The notes beneath the pieces were generated by a model. That model saw only the letters and a list, made by a program, of their open reading frames with translations, was not told the DNA's origin and searched no databases. This document shows, piece after piece, positions 36,147 to 47,180 of a DNA stretch of 64,000 bases. A program made the position numbers and the translations under genes. Origin of the DNA: Clostridium sp. CMCC3677 (GTDB lineage: Bacteria; Bacillota; Clostridia; Clostridiales; Clostridiaceae); assembly GCF_023845585.1 (NCBI RefSeq), contig NZ_JAMQHS010000009.1:62001-126000 (forward strand), read 5' to 3'. The first letter of the stretch is position 1; every line of letters starts with the position of its first letter.

Positions 36147-37406
36147 ATGGGGATGACAATGACTCAAAAAATATTAGCGGAACATGCAGGATTAGAAAGT
36201 GTAAAAGCAGGTCAATTAATCGAAGTAAATCTTGATTTAGTTTTAGGAAATGATATTACAACACCAGTGGCTATAAATGAATTTAAAAAATTTGGTATTG
36301 ATAAAGTTTTTAATAAAAGTCAAATTGCAATTGTGCCAGATCATTTTACTCCAAATAAAGATATAAAAGCAGCTGAACAGGTAAAGTATGTTAGAGAATT
36401 TTCTAATAAGATGGGGATAGAAAATTTCTTTGAAGTAGGAGAAATGGGAATAGAGCATTGTTTACTTCCTGAAAAAGGACTAGTTGTTGCAGGGGATGTG
36501 GTTATTGGTGCTGATTCTCATACTTGCACATATGGAGCTCTTGGAGCATTTTCAACTGGAATAGGTTCAACTGATATGGCAGCAGGAATGGCTACTGGAC
36601 AAACTTGGTTCAAAGTTCCATCAGCTATAAAATTTATTCTTAAAAATAAGCCAGCTAAATGGGTAAGTGGAAAAGATATAATTTTACACATAATTGGAAT
36701 GATAGGTGTTGATGGAGCTTTATATAAATCAATGGAGTTTGTTGGAGATGGATTAAGTTATCTTTCCATGGATGACAGATTTACAATGGCTAATATGGCA
36801 ATTGAAGCAGGAGGAAAAAATGGTATATTCCCAGTAGATCATAACACAGTTGAGTATTTAAAAGAACATACTAAGAAAGAGTGGAAAGTTTATAAAGCTG
36901 ATGAAGATGCAGAATATGATGAAGTTATAGAGATAGAATTAAATACTTTAAGACCAACAGTTTCATTTCCTAATTTACCTGATAATACAAGAACTATTGA
37001 TAATGTAGGAAATATAGATATTGATCAAGTAGTTATTGGATCTTGTACAAATGGAAGAATATCAGATTTAAGAATAGCAAGGGAAATTTTAAAATGGAAA
37101 AAAATTAAAAAAGGAGTTAGATGTATAGTTATTCCAGGAACTCAAAAGATTTATTTGCAAGCATTAGAAGAAGGTATTATTAAAGATTTAATTGAAGCAG
37201 GAGCAGTGGTTTCAACACCAACTTGTGGTCCATGCTTAGGTGGTCATATGGGAATATTAGCAAAAGGAGAAAGATGTGTTTCAACAACAAATAGAAATTT
37301 TGTGGGTAGAATGGGACATGTTGAATCAGAAGTATATCTTGCTAGTCCAGCAGTAGCAGCAGCATCAGCTTTAACAGGAAAAATAACTGATCCAGAGTTA
37401 GTATAA
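36147..37406 (+). CDS. leuC: 3-isopropylmalate dehydratase large subunit
   Basis: LeuC carries the [4Fe-4S] cluster that isomerises 2- to 3-isopropylmalate in leucine synthesis. The 419-residue protein is the shorter, LeuC2-like form: [34 protein letters not shown] (the first cluster cysteine, in HTCTYG), [14 protein letters not shown] and [15 protein letters not shown] with the remaining cluster cysteines. AGGAGG at 36132-36137 supports the ATG at 36147; ATGs at 36153 and 36159 are alternatives. leuD follows after 14 bases. Homoaconitase activity is possible for this subgroup, but operon context favours leucine. Confidence 0.92.
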   Translation: MGMTMTQKILAEHAGLESVKAGQLIEVNLDLVLGNDITTPVAINEFKKFGIDKVFNKSQIAIVPDHFTPNKDIKAAEQVKYVREFSNKMGIENFFEVGEMGIEHCLLPEKGLVVAGDVVIGADSHTCTYGALGAFSTGIGSTDMAAGMATGQTWFKVPSAIKFILKNKPAKWVSGKDIILHIIGMIGVDGALYKSMEFVGDGLSYLSMDDRFTMANMAIEAGGKNGIFPVDHNTVEYLKEHTKKEWKVYKADEDAEYDEVIEIELNTLRPTVSFPNLPDNTRTIDNVGNIDIDQVVIGSCTNGRISDLRIAREILKWKKIKKGVRCIVIPGTQKIYLQALEEGIIKDLIEAGAVVSTPTCGPCLGGHMGILAKGERCVSTTNRNFVGRMGHVESEVYLASPAVAAASALTGKITDPELV

Positions 37407-37420
37407 AGGGGGATTTTTAT

Positions 37421-37906
37421 ATGAACGTAAAAGGTAGAGTATTTAAATATGGTGATAATGTTGATACTGATGTAATAATTCCAGCAAGATACTTAAATAC
37501 ATCTAATCATAAAGAACTTGCATTACATTGTATGGAAGATATAGATAAAGATTTTGTTAATAACGTAAAAGACGGCGATATAATAGTTGCTAATAAAAAT
37601 TTTGGTTGTGGCTCTTCAAGAGAACATGCACCTATAGCAATTAAAGCATCGGGGATTAGCTGTGTTATAGCATCAACATTTGCAAGAATCTTTTATAGGA
37701 ATTCAATAAATATAGGTTTACCCATATTAGAGTGTGATGAAGCAGTAAAAAATATTAATAATGGAGATGAACTTGAAGTTGATTTCTCAACAGGGATAAT
37801 TAAGAATCTAAGTAAAAATGAACAATATCAAGGTGAAGCATTTCCTGAATTTATGCAAAAAATTATAGATAATGATGGGCTAATAGGATATATAAGAAAC
37901 AAATAA
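37421..37906 (+). CDS. leuD: 3-isopropylmalate dehydratase small subunit
   Basis: LeuD supplies the swivelling domain that binds the substrate together with LeuC. The 161-residue protein has [20 protein letters not shown] near the N-terminus and the family motif [19 protein letters not shown], with [13 protein letters not shown] after it. Length matches the short archaeal/clostridial type. GGGGG precedes the ATG. It forms an operon with leuC and leuB. Confidence 0.93.
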   Translation: MNVKGRVFKYGDNVDTDVIIPARYLNTSNHKELALHCMEDIDKDFVNNVKDGDIIVANKNFGCGSSREHAPIAIKASGISCVIASTFARIFYRNSINIGLPILECDEAVKNINNGDELEVDFSTGIIKNLSKNEQYQGEAFPEFMQKIIDNDGLIGYIRNK

Positions 37907-37954
37907 TTTTTAGTAAGCAATAAGGAATAAATAAAAATAATGGGGGGACTATTT

Positions 37955-39037
37955 ATGAAATATAATGTGGCTGTAATACCAGGGGATGGGATAGGCCCTG
38001 ATATAGTAACAGAAGCTATAAAAGTATTGAACGTAGTTGGGAAAAAGTTTGGACATGTATTTGAATATGAATATGTAATGGCTGGAGGATGTTCTATTGA
38101 TAAAACTGGAGAAGCTCTTCCAAAGGAAACTCTAGATATATGTAAAAAAAGTGATGCTGTTTTGTTAGGTGCTGTGGGGGGGCCAAGATGGGATAATCCT
38201 GATGCAAAGGTTAGACCTGAACAAGCATTATTAGGATTAAGAAGTGGAATGAATCTTTATTGTAACTTAAGACCAGCAGTATTATATGAACCTCTTAAAA
38301 ATGCATCACCACTTAAAGATGAAATAGTTAAAAATGGAATAGATATTGCTATTGTAAGAGAGCTAACAGGCGGTATTTATTTTGGTGAAAGAGGAAGAGA
38401 AGAATTAGAAGGCGTAGAATCAGCTTATGATACAGAAAGATATAGCACTGTTGAAATAAAGAGAATAGTTAAAATTGGATTTGAAACAGCAATGAAGAGA
38501 AATAAAAAATTAACATGTGTTGATAAGGCAAATATACTTGAAACTTCTAGACTTTGGAGAAAAGTAATTGGGGAAATCTCAAAAGATTATCCAGAAGTTA
38601 ATGTTAATTATTTATATATAGATAATGCATCAATGCAACTTGTAAAAGATCCAACTCAATTTGATGTAATTGTAACTTCTAATATGTTTGGGGATATTTT
38701 ATCTGATGAGGCTAGTATGATTACAGGATCTATTGGAATGTTACCATCAGCATCATTAGGTGATGGGACTTTAGGAATGTATGAACCAATTCATGGTAGT
38801 GCACCTGATATAGCAGGTAAAGGAATTGCAAATCCATTAGCAACAATATTATCTGCAGCCATGATGCTTAGATATAGTTTTAATTTAGAAAGTGAAGCAA
38901 AGCTAATTGAAAGTTCAGTGTTATCAGTTTTGGAAGATGGTTATAGAACTGGAGATATAATGAGTGAAGGAAAAATTAAAGTTGGAACTAATGAAATGGG
39001 AGATTTAGTTTGTAAAAAAATAAATAAGGGGGAATAG
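37955..39037 (+). CDS. leuB: 3-isopropylmalate dehydrogenase
   Basis: LeuB oxidatively decarboxylates 3-isopropylmalate with NAD. The 360-residue protein has the isocitrate/isopropylmalate dehydrogenase features: [38 protein letters not shown] with substrate-binding arginines, [12 protein letters not shown], and the Mg-binding loop [19 protein letters not shown]. The C-terminal [18 protein letters not shown] segment binds NAD. GGGGGG at 37940-37945 selects the ATG at 37955. leuA (isopropylmalate synthase) is not in the window. Confidence 0.95.
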   Translation: MKYNVAVIPGDGIGPDIVTEAIKVLNVVGKKFGHVFEYEYVMAGGCSIDKTGEALPKETLDICKKSDAVLLGAVGGPRWDNPDAKVRPEQALLGLRSGMNLYCNLRPAVLYEPLKNASPLKDEIVKNGIDIAIVRELTGGIYFGERGREELEGVESAYDTERYSTVEIKRIVKIGFETAMKRNKKLTCVDKANILETSRLWRKVIGEISKDYPEVNVNYLYIDNASMQLVKDPTQFDVIVTSNMFGDILSDEASMITGSIGMLPSASLGDGTLGMYEPIHGSAPDIAGKGIANPLATILSAAMMLRYSFNLESEAKLIESSVLSVLEDGYRTGDIMSEGKIKVGTNEMGDLVCKKINKGE

Positions 39038-39043
39038 TGATTT

Positions 39044-40702
39044 ATGAAGAGTGATGTTATAAAAAAAGGTCATGGAAAAGCAGCTCAAAGATCACTTCTT
39101 AAGGCTTTAGGATTAACAAATGAAGAAATTTCAAGACCTATTATAGGAATAGTTTCATCACAAAATGAGATTATTCCAGGTCATATGAATCTTGATAAAA
39201 TAACTGAAGCTGTTAGAAAAGGAATTTTAATGTCTGGTGGTACGCCACTTGTTATACCTACAATTGGGGTGTGTGATGGTATAGCAATGGGACATGAAGG
39301 AATGAAATATTCTTTAGTTACAAGAGAACTTATAGCAGATTCTATTGAGTGTATGGCTAAAGCCCATGCTTTTGATGCATTAGTCTTAATTCCAAATTGC
39401 GATAAAATTGTACCGGGTATGGTTATGGGTGCTTTAAGAGTTAATGTTCCATCAGTTGTTATAAGTGGGGGGCCAATGCTTGCAGGAAAACATAAAGGAA
39501 AAGATATTTCTTTAACTACAATGTTTGAAGCTGTTGGATCATATGAAAATGGAACAATGGATGAAAAGGAATTATGTGATTTAGAAGAGTGTGCATGTCC
39601 GACATGTGGTTCATGTTCAGGAATGTTCACAGCTAATTCTATGAATTGTTTATGTGAAGTATTAGGTATAGCGTTACCTGGAAATGGAACTATTCCAGCA
39701 GTTTTTTCCGAAAGAATAAGACTTGCTAAAAAAGCTGGAATGGCTGTTATGAAGATGTTAGAAAATGATATTAAACCAAGAGACATTATAAATGAAAGAA
39801 GTATTATGAATGCACTTAAAGCTGATATGGCACTTGGATGTTCAACTAATAGTGTGCTTCATATAACAGCAATAGCAAATGAAGCAAAGGTTGATATGAA
39901 TTTAGATATAATAAATGATTTATCATCAAAAACACCAGATCTTTGTAAGTTGGCACCAGCTTCAAATATTCATATTGAGAATTTGTATGCAGCAGGTGGA
40001 ATTACTGCAATCATGAATGAACTTTCTAAGAAAGATATTTTGGATTTAGATTGTATTACTGTTACAGGAAAAACTCAAGGAGAAAATATTAAAGGGGTAA
40101 CAGTTAAAGATTATGAAGTTATTAGACCAATAGATAATCCGTATAGCGAAAATGGAGGAATAGCAATACTTAGAGGAAACTTAGCTCCAGATGGTGCAGT
40201 TGTAAAAAGAGCAGCAGTTTTACCGAAGATGTTAGTTCATGAAGGACCAGCTAGAGTATTTAATTCAGAAGAGGAAGCAAATTCAGCAATTTTTAATAAA
40301 AAAATAAATCCAGGTGATGTAATTGTAATAAGGTATGAGGGACCTAAAGGGGGACCTGGAATGAGAGAGATGCTTCAGGCAACAGCAGCAATTGCAGGTA
40401 TGGGACTTGATGATTCTGTTGCACTTATAACTGATGGAAGATTTAGTGGAGCTACTAGAGGTGCATCTATAGGACATGTTTCTCCAGAAGCAGCATCTGG
40501 TGGAATGATTGGATTAATAGAAGATGGGGATATTATTTCAATAGATATAAATAATGCAAAATTAGAAGTTAAATTAAGTGACGAAGAAATTCAAAGAAGA
40601 AAACTTAAATTTAAACCACTAGAACCAAAAGTAAAAGATGGGTACTTATCTAGATATGCAAAGCTTGTAAGCTCTGCCAGTGAAGGTGCAATATTAAAGT
40701 AA
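39044..40702 (+). CDS. ilvD: Dihydroxy-acid dehydratase
   Basis: IlvD dehydrates dihydroxy-isovalerate and dihydroxy-methylvalerate, the third common step of valine and isoleucine synthesis, using an Fe-S cluster. The 552-residue protein shows [38 protein letters not shown] and the C-terminal [27 protein letters not shown] lies about 10 bases before the ATG. A short palindromic repeat element begins within a few bases of its stop and separates it from ilvB. Confidence 0.96.
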   Translation: MKSDVIKKGHGKAAQRSLLKALGLTNEEISRPIIGIVSSQNEIIPGHMNLDKITEAVRKGILMSGGTPLVIPTIGVCDGIAMGHEGMKYSLVTRELIADSIECMAKAHAFDALVLIPNCDKIVPGMVMGALRVNVPSVVISGGPMLAGKHKGKDISLTTMFEAVGSYENGTMDEKELCDLEECACPTCGSCSGMFTANSMNCLCEVLGIALPGNGTIPAVFSERIRLAKKAGMAVMKMLENDIKPRDIINERSIMNALKADMALGCSTNSVLHITAIANEAKVDMNLDIINDLSSKTPDLCKLAPASNIHIENLYAAGGITAIMNELSKKDILDLDCITVTGKTQGENIKGVTVKDYEVIRPIDNPYSENGGIAILRGNLAPDGAVVKRAAVLPKMLVHEGPARVFNSEEEANSAIFNKKINPGDVIVIRYEGPKGGPGMREMLQATAAIAGMGLDDSVALITDGRFSGATRGASIGHVSPEAASGGMIGLIEDGDIISIDINNAKLEVKLSDEEIQRRKLKFKPLEPKVKDGYLSRYAKLVSSASEGAILK

Positions 40703-40703
40703 T

Positions 40704-40785
40704 GTTCTATGTTTTAACAAAGCGTTGATACATGCATAAGCAAAGTGGCATTGTATGTATCAATGCATATTTTCAAAACATAGTT
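40704..40785. repeat. Dispersed hairpin element, copy 2 (short form, inside the ilv operon)
   Basis: The ends CTATGTTTT (40707-40715) and AAAACATAG (40775-40783) are perfect inverted repeats, and TTGATACAT / ATGTATCAA pair inside them. The left half follows the same sequence as the copies at 29.2, 56.1 and 62.4 kb. At about 80 bases it looks like a deletion form whose transcript would fold as a hairpin between ilvD and ilvB. Confidence 0.65.
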
Positions 40786-40831
40786 AAATTAATACGCAGA
40801 TAGCAATAAGTAAAGCAAAGGGGTGAATAAA

Positions 40832-42505
40832 ATGTTATTAACGGGGGCTGAAATATTGATAAAGTCTCTTGTTGATGAGGGTATAGACACAGTTTTTGGA
40901 TACCCAGGAGGGGCTGTTTTAAATATATATGATGAATTATATAAATATAAAGAGAAGATTCGTCATGTTTTAACTTGTCATGAACAAGCAGCTGCACATG
41001 CTGCAGATGGATATGCAAGGGCAACTGGTAAAGTTGGAGTATGTATAGCAACATCAGGACCAGGAGCTACAAACTTGGTTACAGGAATAGCAACAGCTTA
41101 TATGGATTCAATTCCTATGGTAGCTATCACAGGAAATGTAGCTAAACCACTTCTTGGTAAAGATAGTTTTCAAGAAGTAGATATAGCTGGAATTACAATG
41201 CCTATTACAAAGCATAATTATATTGTAAAAAATATAGAAGATCTTCAAGAGGTAATAAGAGAGGCATTTTATATAGCTGAAGAAGGTAGAAAAGGTCCTG
41301 TTTTAATAGATATACCAAAAGATATAACATCTAATAAAACAGAATATAAAAATTTGATTCCTAAAAAAATAACTAAGGGAATAGATAAGATAAAAGAAGG
41401 TTCATTTCATGAGGCTATAAATTATATAAATAATTGTAAAAAACCATTTATATATGCTGGGGGCGGAATTGTTTCTTCTGAGGCAACAGAGGAATTAATA
41501 AAGTTTTCAGAAAAAATAGGAGCACCTGTATCTACTTCTTTAATGTGTACTTCTGAATTCCCATTTGATCATAATTTATATACAGGAATGATTGGAATGC
41601 ATGGAACAAAAGCATCAAATGTAGGTGCGACTCAATGTGATTTATTAATAGTATTAGGTGCAAGATTTAGTGACAGAGTTATAAGTGATCAAAATCATAT
41701 TAAAAATGCAAAAATAATTCATATAGATATAGATCCAGCAGAAATAAATAAAAATATAAAAGTAGATTCATCAATAATTGGAGATTTGAAATATGTATTA
41801 AATAAATTAATACCGTTAGTAGAAAAAAAGGAGAATAAAGAATGGATTAATTTTATAGATTCTCTTAAAGGAGAAAAGCACATAGATGAAAGCAACAATG
41901 GGGAGTTAACACCAAAGTTTTTATTTGATAAGCTGAATAAACTAAATGATGGTAGTTTTATAATTACTACTGAAGTTGGACAACATCAAATGTGGGCTTC
42001 TCAGTATTTTAATTATACTAATAGAAGAAGTTTCTTAAGTTCTGGTGGACTTGGAACTATGGGGTATGGCTTTGGAGCTGCTATAGGTGCTCAAATAGGT
42101 AAGCCTAATAAAAAAGTATTTAATATTGCTGGAGATGGAAGCTTTGGTATGAATTGCAATGAGATGGCTACAGCAGTTAAAAATAAATTACCATTAGTAG
42201 TTATAGTTATGAATAATAATGCACTAGGAATGGTAAGACAATGGCAAACATTATTTTATGAAAAAAGATATTCAGAGACGACTTTAGATAGGCAAACAGA
42301 TTATGTTAAGCTTGCAGAAGCTTTTGGTGCTAAGGGGTTTAGGGTTGAAAAAAGAGAAGATCTTGAAGAGACTTTAAAGAAAGCAATTGCCTCAGAAGAA
42401 CCTGTTTTAATAGATTATGTAATAAGCAATGATAAAAAAGTTTTTCCTATGGTTGCACCTGGTGCACCCATTAATCAACTTATGAGTGAAGAAGATATAA
42501 ATTAA
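40832..42505 (+). CDS. ilvB: Acetolactate synthase large (catalytic) subunit
   Basis: The thiamine-diphosphate enzyme makes acetolactate or acetohydroxybutyrate, the first shared step of valine and isoleucine synthesis. The 557-residue protein has GYPGGAVLNIYD, HEQAAAHAADGYARATGKVG with the catalytic glutamate, GPGATNLVTGIA, DIPKDIT, and the ThDP motif GDGSFGMNCNEMATAVKNKLP followed by NNNALGMVRQWQ. AAAGGGG at 40818-40823 favours the ATG at 40832 over the GTG at 40823. It would pair with IlvN, encoded at the operon head. Confidence 0.95.
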   Translation: MLLTGAEILIKSLVDEGIDTVFGYPGGAVLNIYDELYKYKEKIRHVLTCHEQAAAHAADGYARATGKVGVCIATSGPGATNLVTGIATAYMDSIPMVAITGNVAKPLLGKDSFQEVDIAGITMPITKHNYIVKNIEDLQEVIREAFYIAEEGRKGPVLIDIPKDITSNKTEYKNLIPKKITKGIDKIKEGSFHEAINYINNCKKPFIYAGGGIVSSEATEELIKFSEKIGAPVSTSLMCTSEFPFDHNLYTGMIGMHGTKASNVGATQCDLLIVLGARFSDRVISDQNHIKNAKIIHIDIDPAEINKNIKVDSSIIGDLKYVLNKLIPLVEKKENKEWINFIDSLKGEKHIDESNNGELTPKFLFDKLNKLNDGSFIITTEVGQHQMWASQYFNYTNRRSFLSSGGLGTMGYGFGAAIGAQIGKPNKKVFNIAGDGSFGMNCNEMATAVKNKLPLVVIVMNNNALGMVRQWQTLFYEKRYSETTLDRQTDYVKLAEAFGAKGFRVEKREDLEETLKKAIASEEPVLIDYVISNDKKVFPMVAPGAPINQLMSEEDIN

Positions 42506-42513
42506 ATAATTAG

Positions 42514-43542
<1,029 letters not shown>

Positions 43543-43659
43543 TAAATTATATTAAGATGCAATATGGTTAGAAGAAGAACATAAATTTTTATCACAATTT
43601 TATGCACAGTTTTTGTAGATAACAATTTCATTTATTAAAAAAAGTGTGGATAACTTTAA

Positions 43660-43695
43660 AAAATGTGGATTCATTAAATTTGAATCCACATTTTT
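43660..43695 (+). terminator. ilv operon terminator
   Basis: AAAATGTGGATTCA (from 43660) pairs perfectly with TGAATCCACATTTT (43681-43694), with a 7-base loop and T-rich tail. Confidence 0.88.
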
Positions 43696-43764
43696 ATTTT
43701 ACCCCTGGGGTGTAAAATTTTCCAAAAGTTAGATTCATAAATATATATTTATACGAAACTTATT

Positions 43765-43782
43765 TTATGCAAGCGCTTTTAT
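43765..43782. promoter_or_regulatory. Candidate cre (CcpA) site
   Basis: TTATGCAAGCGCTTTTAT... at this position matches the 18-base cre consensus WWTGNAARCGNWWWCAWW at all but one position (T for the conserved C). It lies about 80-95 bases upstream of the GIY-YIG/LacI genes and suggests carbon catabolite repression of the sugar locus. The region 43696-43860 also contains an ACCCCTGGGGT palindrome. Confidence 0.5.
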
Positions 43783-43860
43783 TTATCATATAAAAATATT
43801 GACTACTTTATGTTATAATAGTTACTAATAACATATAAGAAAATTTTGGGGAATTTATAT

Positions 43861-44103
43861 ATGAATTATGTTTATATTTTAGAATGTTCAGATAATACTT
43901 TATATACTGGATGGACAAATGATTTAGAGAAGAGAATAAAAATGCATTCTTCAGGAAAAGGGGCAAAATATACAAGGGGGAGAACTCCAGTTAAACTTTT
44001 GTATTATGAAATCTTTGAAGATAAAAAAGAGGCTATGAGAAGAGAATATAAAATAAAAAGGTTAACGAGATTACAAAAGCAAGAATTAATAAAAACAAAA
44101 TAA
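43861..44103 (+). CDS. GIY-YIG nuclease-domain protein
   Basis: This 80-residue protein is a single GIY-YIG domain of the UPF0213/YhbQ type. The motifs are YVYILECSDNTLYTGWTNDLEKR (the first strand pair contains YVY and YTG, equivalent to GIY and YIG), HSSGKGAKYTRGRTPVKLLYYE, and the catalytic glutamate region DKKEAMRREYKIKRLTR. Its biological role is not established; DNA repair is suggested for relatives. GGGG at about 43848 supports the ATG at 43861 rather than 43846. It lies 33 bases upstream of the LacI gene. Confidence 0.85.
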   Translation: MNYVYILECSDNTLYTGWTNDLEKRIKMHSSGKGAKYTRGRTPVKLLYYEIFEDKKEAMRREYKIKRLTRLQKQELIKTK

Positions 44104-44136
44104 CATATTTTAAGAATAGAGAATTTGGAGGATGTT

Positions 44137-45138
44137 ATGAAGGTTACTATAAAAGATGTGGCTAAAGAAGCAAATGTTTCAACTTCAACTGTATCTAGAG
44201 TATTATCAGATAGCAGTCAGATTAGTGAAGAAACTAAAAGTAAAGTAAGAGAAGCTGTTAAAAAGTTAAAATATAAACCTAATGCAATAGCTAGAAGCTT
44301 AGCAAATAATAAAACAAGAATAATAGGTGTAATACTTCCAAATGAAGCACAAGATTTATTAACAAATCCATTTTTCATTCAAGCAATGAAGGGTATGAGT
44401 GTATATGCTCAAAGTAAGAATTATTATATTACTTATGCATTTAGTAAAGATGAAGCACATGAAGCACACCATGTAAAGGATTTTATAAGTAGTAATTTAG
44501 TAGATGGAATTTGTTTGTTAAGAGCTAAATCTGATGATAGCAATATAAAATATTTAAAAGAAACAGGTTTTCCATTTGTTGTTATTGGTAGACCAGAAGA
44601 AACTGATGGAATTTTATGGGTAGATAATGACAACTTTAAAGCGACGTATGATTTGGTTAATAATTTAGCTAAGCGAGGAAAGAAAAAAATAGCTTTTTTA
44701 GGGGCTAGAAAAGAATGGAATTTAACTAAAGATAGAGTAAACGGATTTAAAGTATCATGCCAAATGAATGGAATTAATATAAAAGAACAATATATAATAA
44801 TTAAAGAAGAATTTACTGAGCAAGAGGGAATTGAAGCTACAAAAGAACTATTGAAATATGGAATTCCTGATGCTATTGTAGCAGAAGATGATATGATGGC
44901 TTTTGGTGCATTGAAAGTCTTTAAAGAAAAAAATTTAAAAGATATTTCTATCATAGGATTTAATAACACACAATTAGCTGAATTTCAAAATCCACCGTTA
45001 GCATCTGTTGATATAAATGCATATGAACTAGGATATTATGCATCTAAAATACTAATAGATTCTTTAGAAAGTAATAATAAAGAGGTAGATCATTATATAA
45101 TTGATACTAACTTAGTAATTAGAGATTCAATAAAATAA
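44137..45138 (+). CDS. malR: LacI-family regulator of the alpha-glucoside genes
   Basis: This 333-residue repressor has an N-terminal helix-turn-helix (TIKDVAKEANVSTSTVSRVLSD) with hinge helix KPNAIARSLAN and a periplasmic-binding-protein-like sugar domain (IGVILPNEAQDL; VDGICLLRAK; DAIVAEDDMMAFGALKV; SIIGFNNTQLAEF). GGAGG at 44127-44131 supports the ATG at 44137. Three near-identical inverted operators sit between it and the downstream glucosidase, so it probably represses malL and its own operon. The MalR name is inferred from the neighbouring alpha-glucosidase and PTS genes. Confidence 0.87.
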   Translation: MKVTIKDVAKEANVSTSTVSRVLSDSSQISEETKSKVREAVKKLKYKPNAIARSLANNKTRIIGVILPNEAQDLLTNPFFIQAMKGMSVYAQSKNYYITYAFSKDEAHEAHHVKDFISSNLVDGICLLRAKSDDSNIKYLKETGFPFVVIGRPEETDGILWVDNDNFKATYDLVNNLAKRGKKKIAFLGARKEWNLTKDRVNGFKVSCQMNGINIKEQYIIIKEEFTEQEGIEATKELLKYGIPDAIVAEDDMMAFGALKVFKEKNLKDISIIGFNNTQLAEFQNPPLASVDINAYELGYYASKILIDSLESNNKEVDHYIIDTNLVIRDSIK

Positions 45139-45154
45139 TAAATTTTATTGAATC
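45124..45154 (+). terminator. Hairpin across the lacI-family gene stop
   Basis: GATTCAATAAAAT (45124-45136) and ATTTTATTGAATC (45142-45154) are a perfect 13-bp inverted repeat with a 5-base loop that overlaps the stop codon. No T-run follows, so termination would be weak. Confidence 0.45.
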
Positions 45155-45165
45155 ATATATAACAA

Positions 45166-45184
45166 TTTGCAACCGATTGCGAAG
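45166..45184. promoter_or_regulatory. LacI-type operator 1
   Basis: The core GCAACCGATTGC (45169-45180) is an imperfect palindrome identical to operator 3. It lies 30 bases after the regulator's stop. Confidence 0.7.
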
Positions 45185-45264
45185 AAATCCTTTGTAATTA
45201 TGAGAAAAAATATGAAAACTAAAGAATTATATATAATTTTTATCTTAAAAAGAAAAAAATTCTT

Positions 45265-45293
45265 TTGTAATCGGTTATAAAAATTGATATAAT
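45265..45293 (+). promoter_or_regulatory. malL promoter overlapped by LacI-type operator 2
   Basis: TTGTAA (45265-45270) and TATAAT (45288-45293) are 17 bases apart. The operator-like GTAATCGGTTAT (45267-45278), the inverted form of the GCAACCGATTGC core with terminal changes, overlaps the -35 box, so repressor binding would block RNA polymerase. Confidence 0.65.
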
Positions 45294-45415
45294 CAAAATA
45301 CAAAAGTGAAGAAAATACCTAGATTTAAATACAAATGATAAATTTAAGTTACTAAGAATGTAATTAAATAGTGGCTTTGTTAGTATATAAAATGAGTCAT
45401 TTAATTTTTATATTT

Positions 45416-45434
45416 TATGCAACCGATTGCGAAA
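45416..45434. promoter_or_regulatory. LacI-type operator 3
   Basis: GCAACCGATTGC (45419-45430) is an exact copy of operator 1. It lies just ahead of the glucosidase ribosome site AAAGGA, about 250 bases from operator 1 and 150 from operator 2, a spacing that would allow DNA looping. Confidence 0.7.
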
Positions 45435-45449
45435 GGAATGTATTTATTA

Positions 45450-47114
45450 ATGAAAAAAAATTGGTGGAAAGAAGCAATAGGTTATCAAATTTATCCTAGA
45501 AGCTTTAAAGATTCTAATGGGGATGGAATTGGTGATTTAAGAGGAATAATATCTAAGTTAGATTATTTAAAAGACTTAGGAATAGATGTAATCTGGATAT
45601 GTCCAATGTACAAGTCTCCTAATGATGATAATGGATATGATATAAGTGATTATCAAGATATAATGGAAGACTTTGGAACAATGAGTGATTTCGATGAATT
45701 ATTAACAGAAGTTCATAAAAAAGGTATGAAATTAATTATTGACTTAGTTATCAATCATACTAGTGATGAACATAAGTGGTTTATAGAATCTAAGTCATCT
45801 AAAGATAGTCCTAAAAGAGATTGGTATGTTTGGAAAGAAGGCAAAGATGGTGCTGAACCTAACAATTGGGAAAGTATATTTAAAGGTTCTGCATGGGAAT
45901 ATGATGAAAATACAAAAGAATATTTCTTACATCTATTTTCAAAAAGACAACCTGATTTAAATTGGGAAAATCCTGATGTTAGAAACGAACTATATAAAAT
46001 GGTAAATTGGTGGTTAGACAAAGGAATTGATGGATTTAGAGTTGATGCTATAAGTCATATTAAAAAAGATCAAACTTTCGAAGACATTAAAAGTCAAGGA
46101 AATGAAAGATATGTATCTTCATTTGAAAAGCACATGAATTTTCCGGGTATACATAGATTTTTAGCTGAACTTGCAGATAAGACTTTTGAAAATTACGATA
46201 TTATGACTGTTGGTGAAGCTAATGGAGTTGATTCTGAAGAAGCAGAACTTTGGGTTGGCGAAGAAGATGGAAAATTTAATATGGTATTTCAATTTGAACA
46301 TCTTGATTTATGGGATTATGATTCAGATTCTAAATTATCAGTTGTAGGTTTAAAGAAAGCTTTAACAAAATGGCAAAATAATCTAAATGGTGTTGGCTGG
46401 AATGCATTATTTATAGAAAATCATGATATTCCAAGGGTTGTTTCAACTTGGGGAAATGATAAAAATTATAGGGTAGAATGTGCTAAAGCATTAGGTTTAA
46501 TGTATTTTATGCAGCAAGGAACTCCTTTTATTTATCAAGGACAAGAACTTGGTATGACCAATGTTAAATTTGAAAACATAAATAAATATAATGATATTAA
46601 ATCGGTAAATATATTTAATGAGAGAGTGGAATCAGGGATTTCAGAAGAAGAAGCACTTAAAGAAATATGGGCAATATCAAGAGATAATTCACGTACTCCA
46701 ATGCAATGGGATAATAGTGAAAATGCTGGATTTTCAAATAATAAACCTTGGATAGATATTAACTCAAATTATAAAGAAATTAATGTTGAAGCACAGTTAA
46801 GAGATTCTAATTCAGTGTTAAATTTCTATAAAAAAATGATACATACTAAAAAGAATAGCGAAACTTTAAGCTATGGTGAATATAAACTTATCTTAGATGA
46901 AGATGAAAATATATATTCATATATTAGAATTTTGGGTGATAAGAAATATATGATAATATGCAATTTATCAGATAATGAAAATTTATATAAATATGAAAAA
47001 GAAACATTAAAATTTGAAAACTTAATTTTATCAAATTACGAAGTAGATAAACATGATGAAATTAGTAGTATAAATTTAAAACCATGGGAATGTAGATTAT
47101 ATAGATTAATGTAG
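45450..47114 (+). CDS. malL: Oligo-1,6-glucosidase / alpha-glucosidase (GH13)
   Basis: This cytoplasmic GH13 enzyme of 554 residues hydrolyses alpha-glucosidic bonds in isomaltose-, sucrose- or maltose-type sugars or their phosphates. The family signature YQIYPRSFKDSNGDGIGDL is at the N-terminus. The nucleophile is D199 (FRVDAISH), the acid/base E256 (TVGEANG) and the transition-state stabiliser D326 (ENHDIPR). The frame opens at 45417 within the operator; AAAGGA at 45433-45438 supports the ATG at 45450. Next to a PTS permease it may act on imported disaccharide; substrate choice cannot be read from sequence. Confidence 0.92.
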   Translation: MKKNWWKEAIGYQIYPRSFKDSNGDGIGDLRGIISKLDYLKDLGIDVIWICPMYKSPNDDNGYDISDYQDIMEDFGTMSDFDELLTEVHKKGMKLIIDLVINHTSDEHKWFIESKSSKDSPKRDWYVWKEGKDGAEPNNWESIFKGSAWEYDENTKEYFLHLFSKRQPDLNWENPDVRNELYKMVNWWLDKGIDGFRVDAISHIKKDQTFEDIKSQGNERYVSSFEKHMNFPGIHRFLAELADKTFENYDIMTVGEANGVDSEEAELWVGEEDGKFNMVFQFEHLDLWDYDSDSKLSVVGLKKALTKWQNNLNGVGWNALFIENHDIPRVVSTWGNDKNYRVECAKALGLMYFMQQGTPFIYQGQELGMTNVKFENINKYNDIKSVNIFNERVESGISEEEALKEIWAISRDNSRTPMQWDNSENAGFSNNKPWIDINSNYKEINVEAQLRDSNSVLNFYKKMIHTKKNSETLSYGEYKLILDEDENIYSYIRILGDKKYMIICNLSDNENLYKYEKETLKFENLILSNYEVDKHDEISSINLKPWECRLYRLM

Positions 47115-47180
47115 TAATGAATCTATTATGGGATAAGGGTATTGAGAAAAAATAATTATAATAAGGATAGGTGAAGAGTA

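Noticed and set aside
39181..39786. A 201-codon reverse-strand frame opposite ilvD
   Set aside because: It is a shadow of the strongly conserved ilvD frame, with no ribosome site.
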